Below are positions 1 to 8,850 of a DNA stretch of 64,000 bases, piece by piece; position 1 is the stretch's first letter, and every line of letters starts with the position of its first letter. The notes under the pieces were generated by a model. That model did not search any database. It was given only the letters and a program-made list of their open reading frames with translations, and was not told where the DNA came from. The position numbers and the translations under genes were made by a program. Source of the stretch: Amycolatopsis sacchari. Its GTDB lineage: Bacteria > Actinomycetota > Actinomycetes > Mycobacteriales > Pseudonocardiaceae. The stretch is taken from NCBI RefSeq assembly GCF_900114035.1, contig NZ_FORP01000003.1:62001-126000 (forward strand), read 5' to 3'.

Positions 1-839
1 GGCCAGATGACGCGCAGCGCCCGCCGCAGGTCGGTGCCGGAGACGTCGAGCCCCACGAGCGTGCCGGCGGCCAGCTCGGCGGCGACGGTGTGCGCGCCCA
101 GTACCGCGGGTGCGATGCCCTCCATCACGGCGGCCTTGATCGCGGTCGTCGAGGACAGCTCGAGCAGCGGGTCGGCGAGCCGGTGCGGGGCGAGCGCCAG
201 CTCCAGTGCCCGCCGCGTGCCCGACCCCCGCTCACGGCTGACGAGCGGGGTCGCGGCGAGTTCGTCGGGGCCGATGCGGCGCGCGCGCCTCGCCCACGGG
301 TGGGCGGGCGCCACCACGAGCCGCAGCTCGTCGACGGCCACCGTCTCCGCCCGCAGGCCCGTCTGCAGGTCCGGCCCCTCGACGAAACCGAGGTCGGCTT
401 CCCCCGCGAGCACCCGGTTCGCGACCTCCGAGGAGTTCCCCGACGTCAGCGCGACGGCGGTCCCCGGGGCGAGCGTGTGCAGCGCGGCGAGCCACTTGGG
501 CAGCAGGTACTCGGCCACGGTGAGACTCGCGGCGACGTGCAGGTGGCTGTCTCGTTCGTCACGCAGCGCCGCAATCCCGGCCTCCAGGTCGGCCGCGGCC
601 TCGACGACGGGCCGGGCCCAGTCCGCGACCAGCGCACCCGCCTTGCTCAGCCGGGAACCCCGGGGCGAGCGTTCGACGAGCGCGACGCCGATCCGGGCTT
701 CGAGCTGCTGGATCCGGGCGCTGGCGGCGGGCTGGGAGATGCCGTGGGCGCGGGCGGCGGCTCCGATCCCGCCCAGCCTGGCCACCGAGAGGAGCAGGTC
801 GAACCCGGCCAGTTCGGTGACACGTGGCGGCAAGGGCAT
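1..839 (-). CDS. LysR family transcriptional regulator (3' end cut by window edge)
   Basis: About 279 residues are visible, from the ATG at 839 to the window edge, so the C-terminus is missing. The N-terminal 60 residues form the LysR winged helix-turn-helix, including GIGAAARAHGISQPAASARI. An effector-binding domain follows from about residue 95 (HLHVAASLTVAEYLLPKWLAAL). The ligand is not evident; the N-terminus looks CysB/CbbR-like. It is divergent from the TDT transporter at 910 with a 70-bp shared promoter gap. The usual LysR arrangement makes that transporter its likely target (inference). Confidence 0.9.
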   Translation of the reverse strand, partial: MPLPPRVTELAGFDLLLSVARLGGIGAAARAHGISQPAASARIQQLEARIGVALVERSPRGSRLSKAGALVADWARPVVEAAADLEAGIAALRDERDSHLHVAASLTVAEYLLPKWLAALHTLAPGTAVALTSGNSSEVANRVLAGEADLGFVEGPDLQTGLRAETVAVDELRLVVAPAHPWARRARRIGPDELAATPLVSRERGSGTRRALELALAPHRLADPLLELSSTTAIKAAVMEGIAPAVLGAHTVAAELAAGTLVGLDVSGTDLRRALRVIW

Positions 840-909
840 AAGTCCAGGCTATGAGCTGATTGGCATGCGGTGTCTACCGTTTCCGTCGATATACCCCGAA
901 CGTGTGGGC

Positions 910-2169
910 ATGGCCTCGTTTTCTCCCCTGCCGCGCGCGGGGACCACCCCGAACTGGTTCGCCTCGGTCATGGGTACCGGCATCGTCGCCAACGCCGTGC
1001 CCGTCCTGCCCCTGCACCTCCCGGGACTGCGCGGCGCGGCGACGGTGGTCTGGGCCATCGCGGCGGTGTGGCTGGTGGTGCTGTGCGCCGTGATGGCCGG
1101 TGAGTGGCGCCGCAACGCGTCCGGCCAGTTGGCGCAGCTGCGGGACCCCGTTCTGGCGCATTTCTGGGGAGCGCCGCCGATGGCGCTGCTGACCGTCGGC
1201 GCGGGCACGCTCGCGCTGGGGCGGGACTGGATCGGCCTGCCCGCCGCCCTCGGGGTGGCGTGGGTGCTGTGGGTGGCGGGGACCGCGCTGGGCCTCGTGA
1301 CGGCGGTCGGGCTGCCGTACCGGATGATCACGGGTCGCGTGGTCGACGGTGAGGCGTTCGGCGGCTGGCTCATGCCGGTCGTCCCGCCGATGGTCTCGGC
1401 CGCGACGGGTGCCGCGCTGGTGCCGCACCTGCCCGCGGGACAGGCGCGGTTGACGATGGTGCTGGGGTGCTACGCGTTGTTCGGGGTGAGCCTGTTCGCC
1501 ACGCTCGCGCTGCTGCCGCTGATCTGGCACCGCCTGGTGCGCGGCGGTCCGGGTCTGGCGCCGGGTGGTTCGGGTCTGGCGCGCGGCGGTCCGGGGCTGG
1601 CGCCGGGCGGTCGGGGTCTCGCGCCGGGCGGTTCCGGCCTGGCGCCGGATGGCCCGGATCTGGCGCGCGGCGGTCCGGGTGTCGCGCCGGGCGGTCCGGG
1701 TCTGGCGTCCGATGGCCCGGGGCTGGTGCGCGGCGGCCCGGGTCTGGCGCCGACGGTGTGGATCGTGCTGGGGCCGTTGGGCCAGTCGATCACCGCGGCG
1801 AACCTCCTCGGCGGGGTCGCACCGTTCGGGGCGGCGGGACGGTGGCTGGGCGTGCTGTACGGCGTGCCGACGTGGGGGTTCGCGATGCTGTGGCTGGTGC
1901 TGGCGATCGCGGTGGTCGTGCGGGCGGGGGCGCCGTTTTCGTTGACGTGGTGGAGTTTCACGTTCCCGCTCGGGACCTGCGTGACCGGGACGTGCGCGCT
2001 GGCAGAGGTGACCGGGGCGGAGCTGTTCACCGTGGCGGGCGTGGCGCTGTACGTGCTGCTGGTCGGCCTGTGGGCCGCTGTCACCGCGCGGACCGTCGTG
2101 GCCGTGGGCCGCGTGGAGTTGCGCCGGTTCGCGGGGACGCCGGAGGTGCAGGTGCTTGGACGCCGGTAA
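910..2169 (+). CDS. TDT family (tellurite-resistance/dicarboxylate) transporter, TehA-like
   Basis: A multipass membrane protein of 419 residues beginning MASFSPLPRAGTTPNWFASVMGTGIVANA; the NWFASVMGTGI segment is typical of the TehA/SLAC1-like TDT family, which carries C4-dicarboxylates, sulfite or other anions. About ten hydrophobic helices are visible. The ATG at 910 was chosen because the family motif begins soon after it; the open frame extends further upstream but only antisense to the LysR gene. A Gly/Pro heptad array interrupts the protein at about residues 212-281, between two transmembrane segments. The substrate is unknown. The divergent LysR gene probably controls it. Confidence 0.85.
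   Translation: MASFSPLPRAGTTPNWFASVMGTGIVANAVPVLPLHLPGLRGAATVVWAIAAVWLVVLCAVMAGEWRRNASGQLAQLRDPVLAHFWGAPPMALLTVGAGTLALGRDWIGLPAALGVAWVLWVAGTALGLVTAVGLPYRMITGRVVDGEAFGGWLMPVVPPMVSAATGAALVPHLPAGQARLTMVLGCYALFGVSLFATLALLPLIWHRLVRGGPGLAPGGSGLARGGPGLAPGGRGLAPGGSGLAPDGPDLARGGPGVAPGGPGLASDGPGLVRGGPGLAPTVWIVLGPLGQSITAANLLGGVAPFGAAGRWLGVLYGVPTWGFAMLWLVLAIAVVVRAGAPFSLTWWSFTFPLGTCVTGTCALAEVTGAELFTVAGVALYVLLVGLWAAVTARTVVAVGRVELRRFAGTPEVQVLGRR
1543..1752 (+). repeat. Ten in-frame 21-bp repeats (heptapeptide GGPGLAP-type)
   Basis: Ten consecutive 21-bp units encode variants of G-G-P-G-L-A-P (also GGSGLAR, GGRGLAP, DGPDLAR, DGPGLVR) inside the TDT transporter. The reading frame is kept. The array sits between hydrophobic segments and so should form a flexible, proline/glycine-rich loop with a few charges. 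Units differ by single bases, so the array is partly decayed. Confidence 0.9.
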
Positions 2170-2300
2170 GGCGCCGAGCGGGGGTCGCGGTCACCGTGCT
2201 GCGCTCGCCGCGGGGGCGCCGAGCGGCGAGTGCCGGAAGCGTTTAGGCGCTCGGATCCCGGTGGGGTGCTGAGCGAGAGCCGCGCGAGCCGCGGGAGGGC

Positions 2301-2600
2301 TCAGACGCTCGGGCGCCGGTAGGGCGTGAGCGTGGGCCGGGTGGTGTCCGGCTCGGCGGGGGTGGGTTCGGCGGGCGGCTGCGCGGCCTTGCGCCGCTGG
2401 CGGACGACGCCGAGCGCCATCCCCACGACGCCGAGGACCACGGCGGCCAGGCCGACGGGGCCGAGCAGCCCGAAGGACATCTCGTTGGTGGGGTTCAGCT
2501 GGGCCTCGGCCGCGTTCGCCACGCCCGGGGCCGCGAAGAGCGTGCTCGCGCTCAGCGCCAGGACCATGAGCCGCCTGGCCGGAGTGGTTCGGTTGCGCAC
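2301..2600 (-). CDS. Small exported or membrane-anchored protein, unknown function
   Basis: A 99-residue protein using the GTG at 2600, chosen because AGGAGGG lies 5 nt upstream of it on the coding strand; a longer ATG frame to 2645 lacks such a site. It begins VRNRTTPARRLMVLALSASTLFAAPGVANA, a convincing signal peptide with an ANA cleavage site. A second hydrophobic helix (about residues 45-65, LLGPVGLAAVVLGVVGMALG), an RQRRK basic stop-transfer and a Pro/Thr-rich tail follow. I do not recognise a family. Confidence 0.7.
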   Translation of the reverse strand: MRNRTTPARRLMVLALSASTLFAAPGVANAAEAQLNPTNEMSFGLLGPVGLAAVVLGVVGMALGVVRQRRKAAQPPAEPTPAEPDTTRPTLTPYRRPSV

Positions 2601-2796
2601 CGGTGTCCCTCCTGAAGCGAGATGCCGTTCTGAAAACGCCGTCACCCTAATGGGCGGTTGTTGCCTGCGTGAAAACTACCGAGCGTGTCAAGCCCGACCG
2701 TCTACGCTCAACTCGGGGCCAGACCCTAGCGCCCATCCGAGTGCCCGCAACACAGGGGTGTGTCGATCATCGCTCGGCACGCGCAGAATGCCGGAT

Positions 2797-3015
2797 ATGT
2801 GTCGGAGCATCAAAACCCTGCGCCCGCCCTACGCCGAGCAGGTGACCAGCGAGGACGTCCACGCCGCCGCGCTGCAGTACGTCCGCAAGGTGTCGGGCTT
2901 CCGCGCCCCGGCCGCCCACAACGCGGAAGCGTTCGAGCGCGCAGTGGCGACCATCGCCCAGGCGACGGAGGAACTCCTGTCCACGCTGCAGGTCCGAGGC
3001 GCCCACTCCCACTGA
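2797..3015 (+). CDS. DUF2277 family protein
   Basis: A 72-residue soluble protein beginning MCRSIKTLRPPYAEQVTSED, which matches the small DUF2277 family. That family carries an N-terminal MCRSIK(T/R)LR signature, sometimes followed by an HhH-like segment, and its function is not established. The start at 2797 fits the family N-terminus; an in-frame ATG nine bases upstream would add only Met-Pro-Asp. It stands alone, with no operon partner in the same direction for 400 bp. Confidence 0.8.
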   Translation: MCRSIKTLRPPYAEQVTSEDVHAAALQYVRKVSGFRAPAAHNAEAFERAVATIAQATEELLSTLQVRGAHSH

Positions 3016-3440
3016 CTCGACAGCCGAGCCGCCGGACACCGGAGGCAGGCCCGCGGCGCGGGCGAGGAGGCGGCACTGGGGACCCATGACCGGTGGCCGA
3101 AGTGGCGCCAGCCGTCGGCGGAGATCGCACCACGGGCCGACACCCGGCGACGGGGCGGCATCAACGATCGGCGGGCGGCCGAGGTGGGCGTGCGGTGGCC
3201 GAAGTGGCGCCAGCGTCCGCGCCGGCGCCCGAGGCAGCAGCGGCCGTTGACCGGAACCGACCCGGGATGCAATCCGAGATCCGGTGACCATCGCATCGAT
3301 TCCGCTCCAGTCCGATGGCGCGGGGGCCTCTCGTGGCCTCTGCGGCCACCAAACGCACCTTCTCCCCTCCCCGCATCACCACTCGCACCGACAACTTCTC
3401 CCGTCTTGACAACTTTTCTTTTCGGTGTCATCGTTGCCCC
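3016..3440. other. Intergenic region with a perfect 22-bp direct repeat
   Basis: No convincing gene lies in these 425 bases. A perfect 22-bp sequence occurs at 3091-3112 and again at 3193-3214 in the same orientation, 102 bp apart. It contains GGCCGAAGTGGCGCC. A partial relative (GGCCGAGGTGGGCG) sits just before the second copy at 3177-3190. The right end holds the promoter region of the ArsR gene. Confidence 0.6.
3390..3428 (+). promoter_or_regulatory. Probable promoter/operator of the ArsR gene with repeated GACAACTT
   Basis: GACAACTT occurs twice, about 18 bp apart, immediately upstream of the ArsR-family start at 3441. The second copy overlaps a good -35 element (TTGACA at 3406-3411). 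No strong -10 is visible at 17 bp. Tandem repeats over the -35 would suit autoregulation by the downstream repressor (inference). Confidence 0.35.
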
Positions 3441-4031
3441 ATGCTCGAAGTCGCCGTGATCGAAGACCCCGCCGCCGCGGAGGTGACGCTCGACCCGATC
3501 CGCCGGAAGCTGCTGGCCGCGCTCGCCGTGCCGGGGTCGGCCACTACGCTCGCCGCGCAGGTGGGCCTGCCCCGCCAGAAGGTCAACTACCACCTGCGGG
3601 CGCTGGAGCGGCACGGCCTCGTCGAGCTGGTCGAGGAGCGCCGGAAGGGCAACGTCACGGAGCGCGTCCTGCAGGCGAGCGCCGCGTCGTACGTCATCTC
3701 CCCCACGGCGCTCGCCGACGTGGCACCCGACCCGGACCGCGCGCCCGACCAGCTGTCCGCGCGCTGGCTCCTCGCGCTGGCCGCCCGGCTGGTGCGCGAG
3801 CTCGGCGAGCTCATCACCGGCGCGACGGCGGCCCGCCAGCGTCTCGCCACGTACGCCATCGACTCCGAAATCCGCTTCGCCACCGCCGCCGACAGGGCGG
3901 CGTTCGCGGAGGAACTCGGCGAGACCGTCAAGGAGCTCGTCGGGAAGTACCACGACGAAACGGCTCCGGGTGGCCGGAAGCACCGCCTGGTCGTCGCACT
4001 CCACCCGAGCCTCAAGAGGAAGGAGCACTGA
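3441..4031 (+). CDS. ArsR/helix-turn-helix family transcriptional regulator
   Basis: A 196-residue protein from the ATG at 3441. Residues about 13-75 form a winged helix: LDPIRRKLLAALAVPGSATT, then QVGLPRQKVNYHLRALERHG, the recognition region typical of ArsR and HTH_20 regulators. No metal-binding Cys pairs are visible, so it is not a classical arsenic sensor. Its stop is separated by one base from the ATG of an SRPBCC-domain gene, and the two are surely co-transcribed. ArsR-SRPBCC pairs are common in actinobacteria, where the regulator usually controls its partner. Confidence 0.85.
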   Translation: MLEVAVIEDPAAAEVTLDPIRRKLLAALAVPGSATTLAAQVGLPRQKVNYHLRALERHGLVELVEERRKGNVTERVLQASAASYVISPTALADVAPDPDRAPDQLSARWLLALAARLVRELGELITGATAARQRLATYAIDSEIRFATAADRAAFAEELGETVKELVGKYHDETAPGGRKHRLVVALHPSLKRKEH

Positions 4032-4032
4032 A

Positions 4033-4725
4033 ATGGGCAAGGAATTCAAGATCGAACGGGAAGTCGTGCTGCCGGCCGCGCCGGAAGAGGTCTTCGCCGC
4101 CGTCACGACCGGGACAGCCGGCTGGCTGTTCCCGACCCCGCAGCCCGACCCGGCCGACCCGGTGGTCAAGAACTGGGAGCCGCCCCACAGGTACACCGTG
4201 CGGCAGGACGGCGAGGACGGCTGGTTCAACGCGCTCGACTACATCATCGAGGCGCGTGACGGCGGCACCGCCGCGCTCCGGTACGTCCACAGTGGAATCT
4301 TCACCGACGACTGGGACACCCAGTACGACGGCGCGAGCAAGCACACCGACTTCTACCACCACACGCTCGCCCAGTACCTGCGCCACTTCCCCGGCCGCAA
4401 GGCGACCTACGCCGAGGTGCACGGCCCCGCCGCGTCCTCGACGCCGACCGCGCTCGAGTCGGTGAAGAAGTCCCTCGGCGTCTCGCGCGCCGACGAGACC
4501 GTCCGGCTCGAACTGCCCGGCCTCGCACCGGTCGACGCGGTCGTGGACTACCTGAACGAGTACTTCATCGGCCTCCGCACGGCGGACGCGATGTACCGCA
4601 TCTTCGGCCGCAACAACTTCGGCAGCACGGTGGACGTGGGCGCGCACCTGTTCGCCGACGGCGCCGACGAGAAGCGGGTCGAGCAGGCGTGGCGAGAGTT
4701 CCTGAACGGGGTCTTCGCGGCGTGA
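4033..4725 (+). CDS. SRPBCC (AHSA1/START-like) domain protein
   Basis: A 230-residue protein beginning MGKEFKIEREVVLPAAPEEVFAAVTTG, the usual first strand and helix of the SRPBCC fold. This fold binds hydrophobic ligands in a deep cavity. A ribosome-binding site (GAGGAAGGAG) overlaps the end of the ArsR gene. The protein is longer than a minimal AHSA1 domain and may hold a second half-domain (about residues 140-225). Its GTGA junction with the NUDIX gene indicates translational coupling. The ligand is unknown. Confidence 0.8.
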   Translation: MGKEFKIEREVVLPAAPEEVFAAVTTGTAGWLFPTPQPDPADPVVKNWEPPHRYTVRQDGEDGWFNALDYIIEARDGGTAALRYVHSGIFTDDWDTQYDGASKHTDFYHHTLAQYLRHFPGRKATYAEVHGPAASSTPTALESVKKSLGVSRADETVRLELPGLAPVDAVVDYLNEYFIGLRTADAMYRIFGRNNFGSTVDVGAHLFADGADEKRVEQAWREFLNGVFAA

Positions 4726-5189
4726 GCCCGAAGCAGAGCGCGGGAATCCTGTTGTACCGCAAGACGGACGGCGAGCTCGAAGTCCTCTTGGGACACATGG
4801 GCGGCCCGTTCTGGGCGCGGAAGGACGCGGGCGGGTGGTCGCTGCCGAAGGGCGAGTACGAGCCGGACGAAACCCCGGAAGCGGCCGCCCGCCGCGAGTT
4901 CGCCGAGGAGCTGGGCATCCCGGTGCCGGAGGGCGAACTCGTCGACCTCGGCGCGGTCAAGCAGTCCGGCGGCAAAGTCGTCACCGTGTGGGCGCTGGAA
5001 GGCGACCTCGATCCGGCGCAGGTGGTGCCGGGCACGTTCGAGATGGAGTGGCCCAAGGGTTCCGGCAAGCTGTGCGAGTTCCCCGAGATGGACCGCTTCG
5101 GCTGGTTCCGGCTCCCCGAGGCACGCGAGAAGCTGCTGAAGAGCCAGCACCCGTTCCTCGAGCGCCTCGCCGAGGCCGTCGGCGGGTGA
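4722..5189 (+). CDS. NUDIX hydrolase
   Basis: A 155-residue protein. The GTG at 4722 overlaps the preceding stop (GTGA), which decides the start. The complete Nudix box GX5EX7REUXEEXGU occupies residues 44-66 (G44, E50, R58, E59, E62, E63, G65), so the metal-dependent diphosphohydrolase site is intact. The sequence SAGILLYRKTDGELEVLLGHMGG suggests the subgroup often annotated as acting on diadenosine polyphosphates or (d)NTPs, but the substrate cannot be read from sequence. Confidence 0.92.
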   Translation: MSPKQSAGILLYRKTDGELEVLLGHMGGPFWARKDAGGWSLPKGEYEPDETPEAAARREFAEELGIPVPEGELVDLGAVKQSGGKVVTVWALEGDLDPAQVVPGTFEMEWPKGSGKLCEFPEMDRFGWFRLPEAREKLLKSQHPFLERLAEAVGG

Positions 5190-5196
5190 CGGGCAC

Positions 5197-5226
5197 GGCC
5201 CCGGCGGTGAGGACCGCGCCGGGGCC
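5197..5226. terminator. Hairpin between convergent NUDIX and exonuclease III genes
   Basis: GGCCCCGGCG at 5197-5206 pairs perfectly with CGCCGGGGCC at 5217-5226 around a 10-nt loop. It lies in the short gap between converging genes and could stop transcription from both sides, although there is no T-tract. Confidence 0.5.
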
Positions 5227-5236
5227 CGGACTCAGC

Positions 5237-6046
5237 TCACCGTGGCGGCTCCCAGTCGTAGGTGACGGTCAGCGGCGCGTGGTCGGACCAGCGGGCTTCG
5301 TAGCTCTCCGCGCGTTCGACCCGCGCCGACACCGCCCGCTCGGCGAGCCCCGGCGTCACGACCTGGAGGTCGATCCGCCAGCCCGCGTCGTTGTCGAACG
5401 CCTTGCCGCGGTAGGACCACCACGTGTACGGGCCGGGGCCCTCCGGGTCGAGCTTGCGCTGCACGTCGACGTACCCCGCCTCGGAGTACACCCGGCCGAG
5501 CCACTCGCGTTCCTCCGGCAGGAAGCCCGAGTTCTTCCGGTTGGTGCGCCAGTTCTTCAGGTCGACCTCGGCGTGCGCGATGTTCCAGTCCCCCATCACG
5601 ACGACCTCGGCGCCGGCCGCCTCCGCCTTCCCGCGCAGCTCGACCAGGTACGGCAGGAACGCGGCCATGAACCGCTCCTTCTCCTCCTGCCGCGGCGTGC
5701 CGACGTCCCCGCTCGGCAGGTACAGGCTCGCCACCACCAGCCCCGGCAGGTGCACCTCCAGGTACCGCCCGCTCTCCTCGAACTCCGGCTCGCCGAAGCC
5801 CACACGCACCTCCAGCGGCTCGACGCGCGTGTACACCGAGACGCCGTTGCGCCCCTTGACCGAGCACGCCGCGTGGTGCGCGTGCCAGCCCATCGGCGCC
5901 ACGACCTCCTCGGGCAGCTGGCTCGCTTCGGCGCGCACCTCCTGGCAGGCGACGACGTCGGCCTCGCTGGCGGCGAGCCACTCGACGAAGCCCTTCTTGG
6001 CGGCGGCACGCATGCCGTTGACGTTCACGGTGGAGATGGTCAGCAC
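5237..6046 (-). CDS. xthA: Exodeoxyribonuclease III (AP endonuclease)
   Basis: A 269-residue enzyme of the exonuclease III/APE family, which cleaves DNA at abasic sites and degrades 3' ends in base excision repair. The motifs are present in order: VNVNGMRAA (metal site Asn), CQEVRAE (metal-binding Glu), GDWNIAH (catalytic Asp-Asn), WRIDLQV and the C-terminal SDHAPL with the catalytic His. The GTG at 6046 gives the canonical N-terminus VLTISTVNVNG; the open frame runs eight codons further upstream. It is the first of a run of minus-strand genes. Confidence 0.95.
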   Translation of the reverse strand: MLTISTVNVNGMRAAAKKGFVEWLAASEADVVACQEVRAEASQLPEEVVAPMGWHAHHAACSVKGRNGVSVYTRVEPLEVRVGFGEPEFEESGRYLEVHLPGLVVASLYLPSGDVGTPRQEEKERFMAAFLPYLVELRGKAEAAGAEVVVMGDWNIAHAEVDLKNWRTNRKNSGFLPEEREWLGRVYSEAGYVDVQRKLDPEGPGPYTWWSYRGKAFDNDAGWRIDLQVVTPGLAERAVSARVERAESYEARWSDHAPLTVTYDWEPPR

Positions 6047-6083
6047 GCTCCGCAGGCTACCGGGCCCCACCGACAGAAAAGCG

Positions 6084-6407
6084 TCAGCCGCAGTTGGTGC
6101 CCGCGACCGGCTGCAGGTACTCGGTCTTGGCCCACTTGTTCTCGGCCAGCTTGCGGAAGCCGTTCTGCACCACGGGCTCGGCGCCGGTCTTCGCGTCGTG
6201 GTTGAACTTGGCCACGATGTCGGCGTGCACGTCGGGAGCCGCCCGCACGTTGAGCACGTCGGCGGTCACCGTGACCTGGCAGCCGCCGCTGCCGCCGGTC
6301 GCCCCTTCCGACGCCCGCTTGTCGGCGCCCATCACGTAGATGAGCCCGATGCCCACCAGCACGGCCACGATCATCAGGACCCGTTTCTTCGGGATGCCCA
6401 GGATCAC
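6084..6407 (-). CDS. Membrane-anchored SH3b-like domain protein
   Basis: A 107-residue protein from the GTG at 6407, which is preceded by GAGGAG at a 6-nt spacing. An N-terminal transmembrane anchor follows basic residues (GIPKKRVLMIVAVLVGIGLIYV). Outside it a bacterial SH3-like unit is visible: VTVTADVLNVRAAPDVHADIVAKF, with LNVRAAP as the family hallmark. Two Cys residues, one before the domain and one at the C-terminus, could form a disulphide. A role in cell-wall or ligand binding is inferred from the fold. Confidence 0.75.
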   Translation of the reverse strand: MILGIPKKRVLMIVAVLVGIGLIYVMGADKRASEGATGGSGGCQVTVTADVLNVRAAPDVHADIVAKFNHDAKTGAEPVVQNGFRKLAENKWAKTEYLQPVAGTNCG

Positions 6408-6540
6408 GGGAAACTCCTCGCCGGTCTGCGAAAACGCTCCGGGTAAGGGTAGCCACACAAAGTTGACCGGCGACAGGCCGAACGGCGGAAACCACCCGGA
6501 GGCCGCAACGAGCGTGACCGGCCCGTCACGGACAGCGACA

Positions 6541-6571
6541 AGGGCGCGCCCGGCGAACCGGTGCGCGCCCT
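6541..6571 (-). terminator. Candidate terminator downstream of icd
   Basis: AGGGCGCGC (6541-6549) pairs with GCGCGCCCT (6563-6571) around a 13-nt GC-rich loop, 24 bases beyond the icd stop codon. There is no U-tract on the transcript side, so termination here is an inference. Confidence 0.4.
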
Positions 6572-6594
6572 CGTTCCGCTGCTCAGGTACCCCG

Positions 6595-7818
6595 TCAGGC
6601 CTGGTTGATCTTCTTCGCCAGGTTCTCGTCGAGGGTCGCGAGGAACTCCTCCGTGGTCTGCCACGGCTGGTCCTTGCCGACGAGCAGGGCCAGGTCCTTG
6701 GTCATCTTGCCGCTCTCGACGGTCTCGATGACGACCTGCTCCAGCTTCGTGGCGAAGCCGATCAGCTCGGAGTTGCCGTCCAGCTTGCCGCGGTGCTCCA
6801 GGCCCCGGGTCCACGCGAAGATCGACGCGATCGGGTTCGTGGAGGTCGGCTTGCCCTGCTGGTGCTGGCGGTAGTGCCGGGTCACCGTGCCGTGCGCGGC
6901 CTCGGCCTCGACGGTCTTGCCGTCCGGCGTGCGCAGCACCGACGTCATCAGGCCGAGCGAACCGAAGCCCTGCGCGACCGTGTCGGACTGGACGTCACCG
7001 TCGTAGTTCTTGGTGGCCCAGACGTAGCCGCCCTCCCACTTCAGCGACGCGGCGACCATGTCGTCGATCAGCCGGTGCTCGTAGGTCAGGCCCTTGGCGT
7101 CGAAGTCGGCCTTGAACTCGTTCTCGAAGACCTCGGCGAAGACGTCCTTGAACATGCCGTCGTAGGCCTTGAGGATCGTGTTCTTGGTCGAGAGGTACAC
7201 CGGGAAGCCGCGGTCGAGGCCGTACTGCAGCGAGGCGCGGGCGAAGTCCTCGATCGACTTGCGGAAGTTGTACATCCCCATGGCGACCCCGCCGCCCTCG
7301 GGGAACTTCGCGACCTCGAACTCCATCGGCTCGGAGCCGTCCTCCGGCGTGTAGGTGATGGTCACCGTGCCGGGGCCGGGCACCTTGAAGTCGGTGGCCT
7401 TGTACTGGTCACCGTGCGCGTGGCGGCCGATGATGATCGGCTTGGTCCAGCCGGGTACCAGCCGGGGGATGTTGGAGATGATGATCGGCTCGCGGAAGAC
7501 GACGCCGCCGAGGATGTTGCGGATGGTGCCGTTGGGGCTCCGCCACATCTTCTTCAGGCCGAACTCCTCGACGCGGGCCTCGTCGGGGGTGATGGTGGCG
7601 CACTTGACGCCGACGCCGTGCTGCTTGATGGCGTTCGCCGCGTCGATGGTGACCTGGTCGTCGGTACGGTCCCGCTCCTCGATGCCCAGGTCGTAGTAAG
7701 CCAGGTTCACATCCAGGTACGGATGGATGAGCTTGTCCTTGATGAACTGCCAGATGATGCGGGTCATCTCGTCGCCGTCGAGCTCGACGACGGTGCCCTC
7801 GACCTTGATCTTGGCCAT
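6595..7818 (-). CDS. icd: Isocitrate dehydrogenase, NADP-dependent
   Basis: A 407-residue enzyme converting isocitrate to 2-oxoglutarate and CO2 in the TCA cycle. The sequence [30 protein letters not shown] is the eukaryote-like, homodimeric NADP-IDH type found in many actinobacteria. [12 protein letters not shown] gives the substrate-binding Ser/Asn/Arg region, and the [16 protein letters not shown] stretch is the coenzyme-specificity part. The ATG at 7818 matches the family start exactly. It appears monocistronic; a divergent oxidoreductase gene begins 168 bp away. Confidence 0.97.
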   Translation of the reverse strand: MAKIKVEGTVVELDGDEMTRIIWQFIKDKLIHPYLDVNLAYYDLGIEERDRTDDQVTIDAANAIKQHGVGVKCATITPDEARVEEFGLKKMWRSPNGTIRNILGGVVFREPIIISNIPRLVPGWTKPIIIGRHAHGDQYKATDFKVPGPGTVTITYTPEDGSEPMEFEVAKFPEGGGVAMGMYNFRKSIEDFARASLQYGLDRGFPVYLSTKNTILKAYDGMFKDVFAEVFENEFKADFDAKGLTYEHRLIDDMVAASLKWEGGYVWATKNYDGDVQSDTVAQGFGSLGLMTSVLRTPDGKTVEAEAAHGTVTRHYRQHQQGKPTSTNPIASIFAWTRGLEHRGKLDGNSELIGFATKLEQVVIETVESGKMTKDLALLVGKDQPWQTTEEFLATLDENLAKKINQA

Positions 7819-7986
7819 GAGCAGCGGTGCTCCTCTCGCGGATCCTCGCGTTTTGAGTTCGATGCGCTGTGGTATGCGGTACAAGCGTACTGCTAGCGCG
7901 AGCTCAGCGCCCCAAGTGGTGACGAACGCCCAGTCTCGCAGTTTCGGACCGTGGCCCGGATCACCGGGTGCGCGTAGGTTTCCCGC

Positions 7987-8832
7987 ATGCGCTTCGGGAT
8001 AAAGACCAGGCCGGAACACACGACGTGGCCGGAACTGCGGGACGTCTGGATCGCCGCGGACGACATCGAGCTGTTCGAGTCGGCGTGGAACTGGGACCAC
8101 TTCTACCCGCTCACCGGCGACCTCGCCGGCCCCAACTTCGAGGGCTGGACGATGCTCGCCGCGCTCGCGCAGGCCACGCGCCGGATCCGGCTCGGCTGCC
8201 AGGTCACGGGCATGATCTACCGGCACCCCGCGGTGCTGGCGAACATGGCGGCGACGATCGACGTGATCTCCGAGGGCCGTCTCGACCTCGGCGTCGGCGC
8301 GGGCTGGAACCAGCAGGAGTGCGACGCCTACGGCATCGAGCTGCCCCCGTTGCGCGAGCGGTTCGACCAGTTCGACGAGGGCGTGCAGGTGCTCATCGGG
8401 CTGCTGTCCCAGGAGACCACGACGTTCGAAGGCCGCTACTTCCGGCTCACCGACGCGCGCTGCGAACCGAAGGGCTTCCAGCGCCCGCACCCGCCGATCG
8501 TGATCGGCGGCCGGGGACCGCGGCGCACGCTGCGGGCGGTGGCGCTGTGGGCGCAGCAGTGGAACGCGATCGTGCAGAGCCCCGCCGACTGGCGCGCGCT
8601 CAAGGAAACCCTGCTGGTGCGCTGCGACGAGGTGGGCCGCAACCCGGCGGAGATCGTGTGCTCGGTGAACGTGGTGATCGACCCCGAGCAGGGCATCGGC
8701 CCGGCGGTGGACAAGGTCGCGGCCTACGCCGAGGCCGGCGTGGACCTGGTGATCATGAACCTGCCCCACCGCGCGAAGCCGGAGATCCTGGAGCCGCTCG
8801 CCGAGGCGCTCACGCCGCTGGCGTCGGCGTAG
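7987..8832 (+). CDS. LLM-class, probably F420-dependent, oxidoreductase
   Basis: A 281-residue luciferase-like TIM-barrel protein. Diagnostic stretches are [17 protein letters not shown], the active-site region [13 protein letters not shown], and [24 protein letters not shown], typical of the actinobacterial F420-dependent subgroup. Such enzymes use F420H2 or FMNH2 to reduce or oxygenate small molecules; the substrate cannot be deduced. It is divergent from icd and converges on the SgcJ-like remnant. Confidence 0.88.
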   Translation: MRFGIKTRPEHTTWPELRDVWIAADDIELFESAWNWDHFYPLTGDLAGPNFEGWTMLAALAQATRRIRLGCQVTGMIYRHPAVLANMAATIDVISEGRLDLGVGAGWNQQECDAYGIELPPLRERFDQFDEGVQVLIGLLSQETTTFEGRYFRLTDARCEPKGFQRPHPPIVIGGRGPRRTLRAVALWAQQWNAIVQSPADWRALKETLLVRCDEVGRNPAEIVCSVNVVIDPEQGIGPAVDKVAAYAEAGVDLVIMNLPHRAKPEILEPLAEALTPLASA

Positions 8833-8850
8833 GCGGCACCGGAGAGCGTT

